From the NCBI GenBank assembly GCA_963624415.1, contig CAVFPQ010000075.1, positions 1-11,320 of the forward strand: a stretch of DNA of 11,320 nucleotides, written 5' to 3'. The position numbers were made by a program, and so were the translations under genes. The stretch comes from RUG806 sp963624415. GTDB taxonomy: Bacteria > Bacillota > Clostridia > Oscillospirales > Acutalibacteraceae. The notes below the pieces were generated by a model that ran no database searches, was not told the DNA's origin, and was given only the letters and a program-made list of their open reading frames with translations. This document shows, one piece after another, positions 1-6,376 of the stretch. Numbering within the stretch: the first letter of the stretch is position 1; each line of letters opens with the position of its first letter.

Positions 1-69
1 ATTCAGTATTTGCTCGTACCATTCTTCAATTTCCGAAAGCGTCTTTTTAGTGTATTTATTCTGATTTAA
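1..69 (-). other. Out-of-frame C-terminal continuation of the HEPN gene, running off the window
   Basis: Reading from 69 down to 1 in the -1 frame relative to the HEPN ORF gives 23 open codons beginning L-N-Q-N-K-Y-T-K-K and including E-I-E-E-W-Y-E-Q-I-L. This is an amphipathic, charged helix of the type that follows the R-Y block in HEPN proteins. One extra T in the T5 run (coding strand, complement of 68-72) would join it to the upstream frame. The true stop lies left of the window. Confidence 0.65.
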
Positions 70-389
70 AAACCAACATTATATCTGCTTCCGGCTTCCC
101 ATTCAGTAAGAACCAAGCTGTTTTCCCTGATAAACTGCGGAACATAAATGGAAATATCAAGTTTTTCCGAATATGCCAAAAGCTTTTCTATATTATGCGT
201 GTAAAGATTTGCATAATTCAGATTATCCGCTTTTGAATAAATTTGAATTTTAATCAATTTTTCCGATGCTTGCTGCAGATGATAAGCGGCAATATTCTTT
301 ATATCTTTATATTTGGTTTTTTCATAATAATCAATCGCCTGCTTTGCCGCAACGATATCGGCTTTAACTAAAGACATTGTCAAATTCAT
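66..389 (-). CDS. HEPN-domain protein, toxin side of an MNT/HEPN pair, apparently frameshifted
   Basis: This 107-residue product matches the HEPN family: an A-A-Y-H-L-Q-Q-A-S-E-K helix (about residues 35-45), a T-H-N-I-E-K-L-L segment (about 64-71) like the family's H-D-L-x-x-L-L, and a S-R-Y-N-V near the end like the A-R-Y-P block. HEPN proteins paired with MNT nucleotidyltransferases are commonly toxin RNases or regulatory partners. The ATG at 389 overlaps the stop of the MNT gene by 4 nt (ATGA) and has AGGAG about 9 nt upstream, so translational coupling is likely. The canonical R-X4-6-H RNase motif is not visible in this frame or in the tail. The frame stops at 66-68 straight after V-G-F, earlier than HEPN proteins usually end, and the -1 frame carries a credible continuation (see 1-69). 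It is either a broken gene, a sequencing indel in a T5 run, or recoding. Confidence 0.8.
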   Translation of the reverse strand: MNLTMSLVKADIVAAKQAIDYYEKTKYKDIKNIAAYHLQQASEKLIKIQIYSKADNLNYANLYTHNIEKLLAYSEKLDISIYVPQFIRENSLVLTEWEAGSRYNVGF

Positions 390-754
390 GATTTTTCTCT
401 CCTGTATATTTCCGCTCCGTTATATATATCACGCATAATACTGTCGTTATAGACAACATCATTACAGAAATAAAGCACATCATAATCCTGTGAGAAGGTG
501 TCATCAAAGGCAAACAATTTTCTTTGAAACTGCTTAAATTCTTTGGATTTCAGGTATTCGCTGCGACTTTTTTTGCCAAAAACAGCAATATCAATATCCG
601 ATTCCTCGGTACAACGTGTTTGAAGAGCGGAACCGAATAATACAATTCGGGTGATATTTTCAAAATTCCTTGCCGATTCACAGATATTCTGAATATACTT
701 CTTCTTAATGTCTGCCACAAAACTGCCATTATCAAGCTCAATCAAAGTACACAT
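386..754 (-). CDS. MNT-type minimal nucleotidyltransferase, antitoxin-like partner of HEPN
   Basis: The 122-residue protein carries the nucleotidyltransferase signature G-S (residues 41-42) followed ten residues later by D-I-D (53-55), with a probable third metal-binding aspartate at D92 in Q-D-Y-D-V. This is a small pol-beta-fold MNT enzyme. In characterised MNT/HEPN modules the MNT protein neutralises the HEPN toxin, in some cases by adenylylating it; that role here is inferred from the pairing. The start is ATG at 754, because GGAGG at 767-763 sits 8 nt upstream. A longer reading from TTG at 769 would overlap the ribosome site. The gene is first in a two-gene operon with the HEPN gene and has its own near-consensus promoter. 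Confidence 0.85.
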   Translation of the reverse strand: MCTLIELDNGSFVADIKKKYIQNICESARNFENITRIVLFGSALQTRCTEESDIDIAVFGKKSRSEYLKSKEFKQFQRKLFAFDDTFSQDYDVLYFCNDVVYNDSIMRDIYNGAEIYRREKS

Positions 755-762
755 ATGTGACA

Positions 763-767
763 CCTCC
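763..767 (-). promoter_or_regulatory. Ribosome binding site fixing the MNT start
   Basis: GGAGG on the minus strand lies 8 nt before ATG at 754. It overlaps the alternative TTG codon at 769-767, which rules against the 5-residue-longer start. Confidence 0.8.
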
Positions 768-786
768 AATCTGTATTCATACCGAT

Positions 787-815
787 ATTATAAACAAAAA
801 ACAGAAAAAATGCAA
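787..815 (-). promoter_or_regulatory. SigA-type promoter of the MNT-HEPN operon
   Basis: The -35 box TTGCAT (815-810) and a perfect -10 box TATAAT (792-787) are separated by 17 bp. Transcription would start near 780, giving a leader of about 25 nt before the MNT ATG. The spacer is T-rich. Confidence 0.8.
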
Positions 816-866
816 CATATATCACAAAATACGGTTTATATCCTTACACAAAATAATTCCGAAGTA

Positions 867-895
867 TTGACTGAAAAACCGGTGCATAGTATGAT
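867..895 (+). promoter_or_regulatory. SigA-type promoter of the GH38 gene
   Basis: TTGACT (867-872) and TATGAT (890-895) are separated by 17 bp. The -10 box is overlapped by a perfect 10-bp palindrome, ATGATATCAT (891-900), which could be an operator half or chance. The leader is about 35 nt, followed by AGAGGT (925-930) 7 nt before ATG 938. Confidence 0.75.
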
Positions 896-937
896 ATCAT
901 CAGTGTAAAAATTTACATTAACAGAGAGGTAACGAGG

Positions 938-3385
938 ATGAGAAATCGGAAGATTTTTTTAATTCATCATGCGCACACGGATATAGGCTACACAGACCGT
1001 CAGGAAAAGCTGACACGGTATCATGTTGACTTTATCCGTCAGGCAATGGACATTTTAGACGGTGTTCACGCAGGTAAAATCAACGCACCCGGCTTTAAGT
1101 GGCAGTGCGAAAACATATGGCAGCTCGATAATTTCTTTGAAGAAGCGACAGAAAAGGATATCGAACGATTAAAAAAGTACGTTCAGAGCGGAGAAATAGG
1201 CTTGTCGGGCAACTATCTTAATATGACCGAGCTTGTTGACAGCCATGTGCTTTTAAGCCGTACAATGAAAGCGAAAACATATGCCGAAAAGCTCGGCGTA
1301 AACATTGACAGCGGTATGGCGGCGGACATAAACGGCTACGCATGGGGTTATCCCGATATATTAGCAAGCGCAGGTGTAGAAAATCTGTTCACGGCACTGC
1401 ATTCACATCACGGAATGTTTCCGTTGGGACGCAAAAACTGTCCGTTTTTCTGGGAAGGGCCGAACGGAAACAAGGTTCTTTCCTGGGTCGGCGAACATTA
1501 TCACATGGGAAATGTACTCGGATTTGCTCCAATGGGCCACAGTAATTATACTGCCGAAAATGATGACAGAGGCATGCTCGACTCAAAGGGAAAAATATAT
1601 ACAACCGATGCCGCCACAACCGACAGAGAAGAAATCGAAACAATGCTCGTTCGTGTCGTCCGCTATCTTGATACGCTCGAAAAAGAGGATTATCCGTTTG
1701 ATTTTGTGCCGATTATGGTATCGGGAAGCAACACCGATAATTCGCCGCCGAGTGCCGCAATCGCAAGGCGTGTTCAGATTGCGAACGAAAAACTCGACAA
1801 TGTTACTGTAAAAATGTCAACTCTCAGCGAGTTCTTTGATTATGTCAGAAAAAATGCCGGGAATATTCCCACCCTGCGTGGTGATTTTACAGACTGGTGG
1901 GCAGACGGTGTCGGTTCAACTGCCAATACGGTTAAGGTGTACCGTGACGCACAGAGAAGATATAATCTTTGCAGAAAGCTTGACCCCGAAAACAGACTCG
2001 GACGTGCTGATTTAACAGAAAACGCCGCACAGAATCTTATGATGTATGCCGAGCACACATGGGGCTATTCAACATCCGTTTCGGAACCGTGGGATTCGCT
2101 TGTGGCGTTACTCGAAAAGAAGAAGGATTGTTATGCTATTACGGCGAATAATGATGCCGCAGAAAATCTTGACAGAGTGCTTTCGAAAATGGGTGAATGC
2201 AGCACTCGTATTGACCGCCCAAAAAAGTTCAAGGTAATAAATCCGCATTCCGACGATTATTGCGGCACGGCAAAGCTTGTAATTGAGGACTGGGAGAAGC
2301 TTGACGGCATAAAATTCAATCCGAAATACCGTGTTATAGTCCGTGATGAAAAAACCGGGGAAATTCTCCCGGCACAAAGTCACAAAATCGGGCGTGGATA
2401 CGAAACAGAAACTGCGCTCACCTTAAAACCGCACGAAGAACGCATTCTGTCGGTCACTCAGGACAAGACAAACACATCCATGGCACACAGCTATGCCCAT
2501 ATCGGTTCCGAAGGAATAGCGGATATTGTTACAGACAAAGCAACCCTTCAGATGCCGGGGCTGTTGGATACGCCGTATTTTCGTATTGAAATAAAACCGG
2601 GCAAAGGCATTGCATCCATAATCGATAAGACCACCGGAAAAGATCTGATTATGCCCGGCACTTTCGGTGCTTTCAGCGGCTTTTATGAAGTAACCCCCGC
2701 AGACGGACTTTCACAGTGTGAGGTACGCCGCAGAATGGGCAGAAACCGCAGATATATATCCACCCGTCAATATACATCAAAGCTGATAAATTCTGTTGTT
2801 GAGGAATCGGGCGAGGTGTATACGACAATGAAGCTTACATACGAGCTTGAAGGCTGTCATTTCTATTATGTATATCTGAAGGTATACAAGTTTGCCCCGA
2901 TTATAGAAGCGCGTGCTTGTTTTCATAAGAAAAGCGAGTGGAATCCCGAAAACCTGTTTGTAATGCTCCCCTTCTGTGCCGACGGCAGCAATGAAACATT
3001 CATTGATAAAACGGGATGTATTATGCGTCCCGGTATAGATCAGCTGCCGGGAACTTGTCAGAGCTTCTGGCTGCTGCAAAACGGCATTGTTCGCAAAGGA
3101 GAAAAGCGGGATATTATTATCGCCTGCAAGGACGCGCCGCTTATATGCTTCGGGGAACAGAAATATCGTCCTGTTGTTCTGTGTGACGGCAGCAATACAG
3201 AGCTTAACAGATCAATGGCAGCATCGTGGATTATGAACAATTTCTGGGAGACAAATTTCAAAGCAGACCTCGGCGGATTCTATGAGTTCAGCTATATTAT
3301 CGAAAGTGTTCCGTCAACGGATACGGCAAAGGAAATAAAACGCTGTGCCGAGCTGAATGAAGGCGTGCTTGGGCTGTACTACTGA
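938..3385 (+). CDS. Glycoside hydrolase family 38-like protein (alpha-mannosidase type)
   Basis: The 815-residue protein has no signal peptide, so it probably acts in the cytoplasm on imported oligosaccharides. The N-terminus has H-A-H-T-D-I-G-Y-T (residues 11-19), the GH38 zinc-site motif equivalent to H-x-H-x-D. The likely nucleophile and zinc ligand is D130 in A-A-D-I-N-G-Y, and a further ligand candidate is H373 in A-E-H-T-W-G. The order fits GH38: a catalytic alpha/beta domain (about 1-300), a helical middle (about 320-420) and beta-sandwich C-terminal domains (about 430-815). The length fits the family. The exact substrate (alpha-mannoside or another alpha-glycan) cannot be read from the sequence. 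It is monocistronic, with its own promoter; no sugar transporter or regulator is adjacent. The start is supported by AGAGGT 7 nt upstream. No clear terminator follows. Confidence 0.85.
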   Translation: MRNRKIFLIHHAHTDIGYTDRQEKLTRYHVDFIRQAMDILDGVHAGKINAPGFKWQCENIWQLDNFFEEATEKDIERLKKYVQSGEIGLSGNYLNMTELVDSHVLLSRTMKAKTYAEKLGVNIDSGMAADINGYAWGYPDILASAGVENLFTALHSHHGMFPLGRKNCPFFWEGPNGNKVLSWVGEHYHMGNVLGFAPMGHSNYTAENDDRGMLDSKGKIYTTDAATTDREEIETMLVRVVRYLDTLEKEDYPFDFVPIMVSGSNTDNSPPSAAIARRVQIANEKLDNVTVKMSTLSEFFDYVRKNAGNIPTLRGDFTDWWADGVGSTANTVKVYRDAQRRYNLCRKLDPENRLGRADLTENAAQNLMMYAEHTWGYSTSVSEPWDSLVALLEKKKDCYAITANNDAAENLDRVLSKMGECSTRIDRPKKFKVINPHSDDYCGTAKLVIEDWEKLDGIKFNPKYRVIVRDEKTGEILPAQSHKIGRGYETETALTLKPHEERILSVTQDKTNTSMAHSYAHIGSEGIADIVTDKATLQMPGLLDTPYFRIEIKPGKGIASIIDKTTGKDLIMPGTFGAFSGFYEVTPADGLSQCEVRRRMGRNRRYISTRQYTSKLINSVVEESGEVYTTMKLTYELEGCHFYYVYLKVYKFAPIIEARACFHKKSEWNPENLFVMLPFCADGSNETFIDKTGCIMRPGIDQLPGTCQSFWLLQNGIVRKGEKRDIIIACKDAPLICFGEQKYRPVVLCDGSNTELNRSMAASWIMNNFWETNFKADLGGFYEFSYIIESVPSTDTAKEIKRCAELNEGVLGLYY

Positions 3386-3596
3386 TAATTTTTATTTGAA
3401 CCAAACAATAAAAGCAAACAAAAAACGCAGATGAGAGATTAGCCACGTGCTGATAAGGAAGTATTGTTTCAAAACAAAGACAAATCATCGACTTAATGTA
3501 AAATAAAGCAACTATTTGAAATAAAAATATGCTATTTACTTTTGTTGAATTTTTGTTTTGAAATGCAATGCAGTTTCGTAGCCAAGAAAAATTTTT
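3386..3596. other. AT-rich intergenic stretch downstream of the GH38 gene
   Basis: I see no credible ORF, RNA gene or Rho-independent terminator here. There are A/T runs and weak dyads only. It separates the GH38 stop from the structured repeat block that begins at 3597. Confidence 0.5.
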
Positions 3597-3658
3597 CATA
3601 TCGAAGCCCGGAAATGCGGCAAGGCTGTCGCCTTGCGAGGCTTTCGGGCAAAGATATG
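3597..3658. repeat. Nested three-tier hairpin
   Basis: Three concentric inverted repeats share one centre: CATATC (3597-3602) with GATATG (3653-3658), GCCCG (3606-3610) with CGGGC (3645-3649), and a perfect 7-bp stem GCAAGGC (3619-3625) with GCCTTGC (3630-3636) around a TGTC loop. No T-run follows, so it is not a simple terminator. It may be an edge structure of the adjacent repeat block or a small structured RNA. Confidence 0.6.
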
Positions 3659-3771
3659 GGAGATTTTTCGGCGAGAAACCAATACTTCGTTGTCAGTGCG
3701 TGGCTTTGAAATGTACAGTCCTTTTTTTGATATGAGATATAAAAAAGAGGGGCGAGCGAAGCGAGCGCCGG

Positions 3772-3803
3772 GCCGACGAGACGCCGAAGGCGTTGAGGAG
3801 GCT
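3772..3803 (+). repeat. Direct repeat inside copy A, first unit
   Basis: These 32 bp are identical to 3949-3980. The unit contains the hairpin CGCC-GAA-GGCG and the phrase TTGAGGAGGCT. Confidence 0.85.
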
Positions 3804-3948
3804 CACGCGAGGAGGCGGCGAAGCCGACGACGAGCGTCAGGCCCGACGAAGCGGATTTTCCGCTGAGGAGGGCTTGACGCGAGGAGCTTGCGAAGCAAGC
3901 GACGAGCGTCAGGCCGAGCGGAGCGGCGACAGCCGCGAAGCGAGGCAA

Positions 3949-3980
3949 GCCGACGAGACGCCGAAGGCGTTGAGGAGGCT
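3949..3980 (+). repeat. Direct repeat inside copy A, second unit
   Basis: Identical to 3772-3803, 177 bp downstream. Between the two units lie two variants of another module, GCGAGGAG-(stem-GAA-stem)-CGACGAGCGTCAGG, differing mainly in the stem sequence. Confidence 0.85.
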
Positions 3981-4001
3981 TGAGGGCCGCGAGCGAGTCA
4001 A

Positions 4002-4034
4002 ATTTGTGATGCTGTCCCCGACAGCAGAACAAAT
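4002..4034. repeat. Two-part hairpin of copy A with counterpart in copy B
   Basis: The outer arms ATTTGT (4002-4007) and ACAAAT (4029-4034) enclose an inner stem GCTGTC (4011-4016) and GACAGC (4020-4025) with a CCC loop. The counterpart at 9808-9842 keeps the outer arms but has a different inner stem, CGCAG/CTGCG. Confidence 0.75.
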
Positions 4035-4164
4035 GAAGACGAGTGAGCGGCCCCCGCCCGGAGGCGGTACCCGGCTGTCCGGCATAACAGCCGATATATT
4101 TCGAAAAACCGACCTAACGGACAGTCGGGTGCCCCGACGGGCGGCCCCGGCCCGCCGGTACGAG

Positions 4165-4191
4165 AAAAAACAGTCTTAGGACTTGTTTTTT
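4165..4191. terminator. Terminator-like A6/T6 hairpin at the left edge of the TGATAT array
   Basis: AAAAAACA-GTC pairs with GAC-T-TGTTTTTT around TTAG, with one bulge. It is symmetrical, so it could end transcripts from either side, including ABC-gene readthrough. The stem is short, so activity is uncertain. The T-tract runs straight into CAATGATATCCG, exactly as after the tRNA-Leu terminator at 11258. Confidence 0.5.
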
Positions 4192-4194
4192 CAA

Positions 4195-4362
4195 TGATAT
4201 CCGTTCCTGTGGAACGGGTGATATATCTGCGAAATGATATCGCACCTTGTGCGGTGATATATGCCTCAGGCATATGTATGTTGGAACGGATATTATATCA
4301 CACTTGCAAAACAAGTATATCATTCGGCTTGCCGTATATCATATTGCGACAGCAATATATCA
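4195..4362. repeat. Symmetrical TGATAT/ATATCA hairpin array
   Basis: Four TGATAT words (starts 4195, 4219, 4235, 4255) are followed by four ATATCA words (starts 4295, 4317, 4336, 4357), so the orientation flips at about 4275. Most intervals hold a different short perfect hairpin: CCGTTCC/GGAACGG, CGCAC/GTGCG, ATATGCC/GGCATAT, ACTTG/CAAGT, CGG/CCG and ATATTGC/GCAATAT. The outer edges form an imperfect inverted repeat (GTTTTTTCAATGATAT on the left, GTTTTTTGAAATGATAT on the complement of the right). The first three words and their 24- and 16-bp spacing recur at 11262-11307. It is not a CRISPR array: the repeats are 6 nt and the spacers are self-complementary. Confidence 0.8.
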
Positions 4363-4366
4363 TTTC

Positions 4367-4388
4367 AAAAAACCGAAGACAGTTTTTT
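4367..4388. terminator. A6/T6 hairpin at the right edge of the array
   Basis: AAAAAAC (4367-4373) pairs with GTTTTTT (4382-4388) around an 8-nt loop. It mirrors the hairpin at 4165-4191. The stem is almost all A-T, so termination would be weak; it may simply be an element edge. Confidence 0.35.
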
Positions 4389-4394
4389 AACCTC

Positions 4395-4429
4395 TTGCGA
4401 AGCTATATAAATCAAGTCCGCAGGACTTC
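4395..4429 (-). repeat. CTTGATTTATATAGCTTCGC module (M2), copy A
   Basis: On the minus strand this reads GAAGTCCTGCGGACTTG then ATTTATATAGCTTCGCAA. The 17-bp CAAGTCCGCAGGACTTC hairpin (4413-4429, stem AAGTCC/GGACTT) is identical to 6324-6340, and the neighbouring sequence is also alike. Related cores without the hairpin lie at 9464 and 9564. Confidence 0.75.
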
Positions 4430-4510
4430 TTGGCTTTGGTTTGACGGACCGCTGCCGCCGGTCCTCATTAGTCGCTACGCCAAAAATCATTCACCGGATG
4501 ATTTTTGCCT

Positions 4511-4542
4511 GCGACATTGCTAATTGCTAACCGCTAATTGCT
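4511..4542 (-). repeat. TTAGCAAT module (M1) overlapping the ABC gene stop
   Basis: On the minus strand it reads AGCAATTAGCGGTTAGC and then AATTAGCAATGTCGC, a run of TTAGC-type units. It encodes the last S-N and the TAG stop of the ABC transporter. Relatives are at 6381-6400 (end of nnr) and, weaker, near 9427-9450 after the peptidase gene. Confidence 0.65.
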
Positions 4543-6273
4543 TTGCGTTTTCACCAGTGCAGCATACGCCCCATTCAGCTCCAGTAGCTCTTCATGCGAG
4601 CCGAGTTCCTTGATTTCTCCGGCTTCTATGACTGCAATTCGGTCCGCATTTTTTACTGTCGACAATCTGTGTGCGATAACAATTGTCGTGCGGCCCGATG
4701 ACAGTTTTTCAAATGTTCTCTGAATTTTTGCCTCGGTTACGCTGTCAAGTGCCGAAGTTGCTTCATCCAGAATCAGAATCGGCGGATTTTTCAGAAAGAT
4801 TCGTGCTATGGATATTCGCTGTTTCTGACCGCCGGACAGGAGAACGCCACGTTCCCCGACGTTCGTCTCAAACCCATCGGGCATTGCCATAATGTCATCA
4901 TAAATTTCAGCCGCTTTTGCCGCGTTTACTATATCCTCCATCGTGGCATCCGTCTTACCGTAACGAATATTTTCGGCAATAGTATCCGCGAACAGAAAAA
5001 CATCCTGTGAAACAACGCCGATATTCCGATGCAGCGACTCCTGCGTCACACTACGTACGTCATATCCGTCTATTTCGATACTTCCGTCACTTACATCGTA
5101 AAATCGTGGAATTAAACGGCCGAGTGTTGTTTTTCCGCCGCCTGAAGACCCGACAAAAGCAATCATTTCCCCTTGGTTTATTGACAGAGAAATATGATTT
5201 AATATTCTTTTTTCCGTACAATAATTAAACGAGACATCATTAACATCGACTATGCCCTTTACATCGGTCAGTTCCTTTGCGTCCTCATCATCCTTCAGTG
5301 TCGGCTCTGTACGCATAAGCTCAACAAAGCGATGAAGCCCTGCCGTTCCGTTTGCAATCAGTTCAGCTGATGTGGCAAGCTTTCTGATAGGAGAAACGAA
5401 TGCGGCGACATACAGACTGAATGTAATCAGATCAATGGTATTAAGCCTGTCTTTCATAATAAGCGCACCGCCTACGGCAATCACAACAGCGGACATAGAA
5501 GAAAGAAAAAATTCCATAACGGCATTAAATTTTCCCATTGCCCTATAATATCCGTATTTTGCGTTCCGATAGCTTATGTTCGCAAAATCAAATTTTTTCA
5601 GTTCCGTCTCTTCATTCGCAAATTCCTTGGCTGTGCGAATCCCCGACAGTCCCGACTCAAAATCGGCATTTATGGACGCTGTCGTCTTTTTTACATTACG
5701 GGATGTATTTCTCATTGAACTCCTGTAATGAAATACAGCCGCAAGAAAAATCGGAATCATAACGGCGATCACAAGCGCAAGACGCCACTGTATCCTAAAC
5801 ATGACAATCAGCGCGCCGATTATTGTCACTGTTGAAATAAAAATATCCTCCGGGCCATGATGGGCAAGCTCGGTAATATCAAACAGATCCGAAGTCAGTC
5901 GGCTCATCAGCTGACCGACACGGTTATTGTCAAAATAATCATAGCTAAGTGTCTGCATATGACGGAACAGATCACGCCTTATGTCCGTCTCAACTCGTAT
6001 GCCGAAAATATGCCCCCAATTTACAATCACAAAAGAAAACACGGCTCTCAGAATATACCCGACAAACGCCGCAGCCATAATCGCCCAGAATGTCCCCCAC
6101 TTATTCTGCGGAAGCAGGGTATACATGCACCAACGGGATACAGCCGGAAACGCCAGGTCTATCAGAGCAATAGCCAACGCGCAGATCATATCAAGCACAA
6201 AAAGCCCCATATGAGGCTTGAAATACGACAGAAAAATCCGAAACTCCGACCTGTTCTTATAACTTTCCATCAC
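4534..6273 (-). CDS. ABC transporter half-exporter, ATP-binding/permease fusion (MsbA/LmrA-like)
   Basis: The 579-residue protein has an N-terminal six-helix membrane domain (about 1-320) fused to an ATPase domain (about 335-579). Visible ATPase motifs are Walker A G-S-S-G-G-G-K-T (375-382), Q-loop Q423, signature L-S-G-G-Q (479-483), Walker B I-L-I-L-D with E504, and the switch histidine H535. These are intact, so it should be an active ATP-driven exporter working as a dimer in the cytoplasmic membrane. The substrate (drug, lipid or peptide) cannot be inferred. AAGGAG (6288-6283) is 9 nt before GTG 6273 and 12 nt before ATG 6270, so the start could be either. It lies 103 bp downstream of nnr on the same strand with no clear promoter of its own between them, so cotranscription is plausible. 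The last two codons and stop come from a repeat module. Confidence 0.9.
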   Translation of the reverse strand: MMESYKNRSEFRIFLSYFKPHMGLFVLDMICALAIALIDLAFPAVSRWCMYTLLPQNKWGTFWAIMAAAFVGYILRAVFSFVIVNWGHIFGIRVETDIRRDLFRHMQTLSYDYFDNNRVGQLMSRLTSDLFDITELAHHGPEDIFISTVTIIGALIVMFRIQWRLALVIAVMIPIFLAAVFHYRSSMRNTSRNVKKTTASINADFESGLSGIRTAKEFANEETELKKFDFANISYRNAKYGYYRAMGKFNAVMEFFLSSMSAVVIAVGGALIMKDRLNTIDLITFSLYVAAFVSPIRKLATSAELIANGTAGLHRFVELMRTEPTLKDDEDAKELTDVKGIVDVNDVSFNYCTEKRILNHISLSINQGEMIAFVGSSGGGKTTLGRLIPRFYDVSDGSIEIDGYDVRSVTQESLHRNIGVVSQDVFLFADTIAENIRYGKTDATMEDIVNAAKAAEIYDDIMAMPDGFETNVGERGVLLSGGQKQRISIARIFLKNPPILILDEATSALDSVTEAKIQRTFEKLSSGRTTIVIAHRLSTVKNADRIAVIEAGEIKELGSHEELLELNGAYAALVKTQSN

Positions 6274-6306
6274 TGCACCATGCTCCTTGCCAACTTTTTT
6301 CCACTG

Positions 6307-6342
6307 TGCAAAGCCATATAATCCAAGTCCGCAGGACTTCCT
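6307..6342 (-). repeat. M2 module between nnr and the ABC gene
   Basis: It contains CAAGTCCGCAGGACTTC (6324-6340), identical to 4413-4429, preceded by TGCAAAGCCATATAATC, close to the copy at 4395-4412. It lies in the leader of the ABC gene, where the AAGTCC/GGACTT hairpin would form in the nnr-ABC mRNA. Confidence 0.75.
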
Positions 6343-6376
6343 CAGCCCCGGTCACTGAATACCGACCACTGACCAC

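Larger units (their letters stand above)
3752..4161 (-). repeat. GC-rich composite repeat, copy A (inverted relative to copy B)
   Basis: The block is far more GC-rich than its surroundings and is packed with mini-hairpins whose loops read GAA, such as CGCC-GAA-GGCG and GCTTGC-GAA-GCAAGC. Its left end is GCGAGCGAAGCGAGC (3752-3766) and its right end CCCGCCGGTAC (4151-4161). Both ends recur, reverse-complemented, at the ends of copy B. Positions 4028-4144 align without gaps to 9698-9814 on the opposite strand, 99 of 117 identical by hand count. Open frames across it are low-complexity and unlike any protein I recognise, so I treat it as non-coding. Confidence 0.8.

Noticed and set aside
386..769. 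Longer MNT start at TTG 769
   Set aside because: The TTG overlaps the GGAGG ribosome site that serves ATG 754.
708..908. Small plus-strand frame in the MNT-GH38 intergenic region
   Set aside because: It overlaps the MNT start and both divergent promoters and has no ribosome site.
3793..4179. Plus-strand frame of 128 codons (and overlapping minus-strand frames) across copy A
   Set aside because: The product is low-complexity Arg/Ala/Gly-rich sequence created by the hairpin repeats, with no ribosome site and no match to a family I know.
4195..4362. CRISPR-like array
   Set aside because: Repeats are only 6 nt, spacers are 10-34 nt and self-complementary, orientation flips midway, and no cas genes are present.
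4194..4523. 109-codon frame through the TGATAT array
   Set aside because: It runs across hairpin repeats and M2/M1 modules; no ribosome site or recognisable domain.
5857..6321. 154-codon plus-strand frame opposite the ABC gene
   Set aside because: It is antisense to conserved transporter sequence with no independent support.
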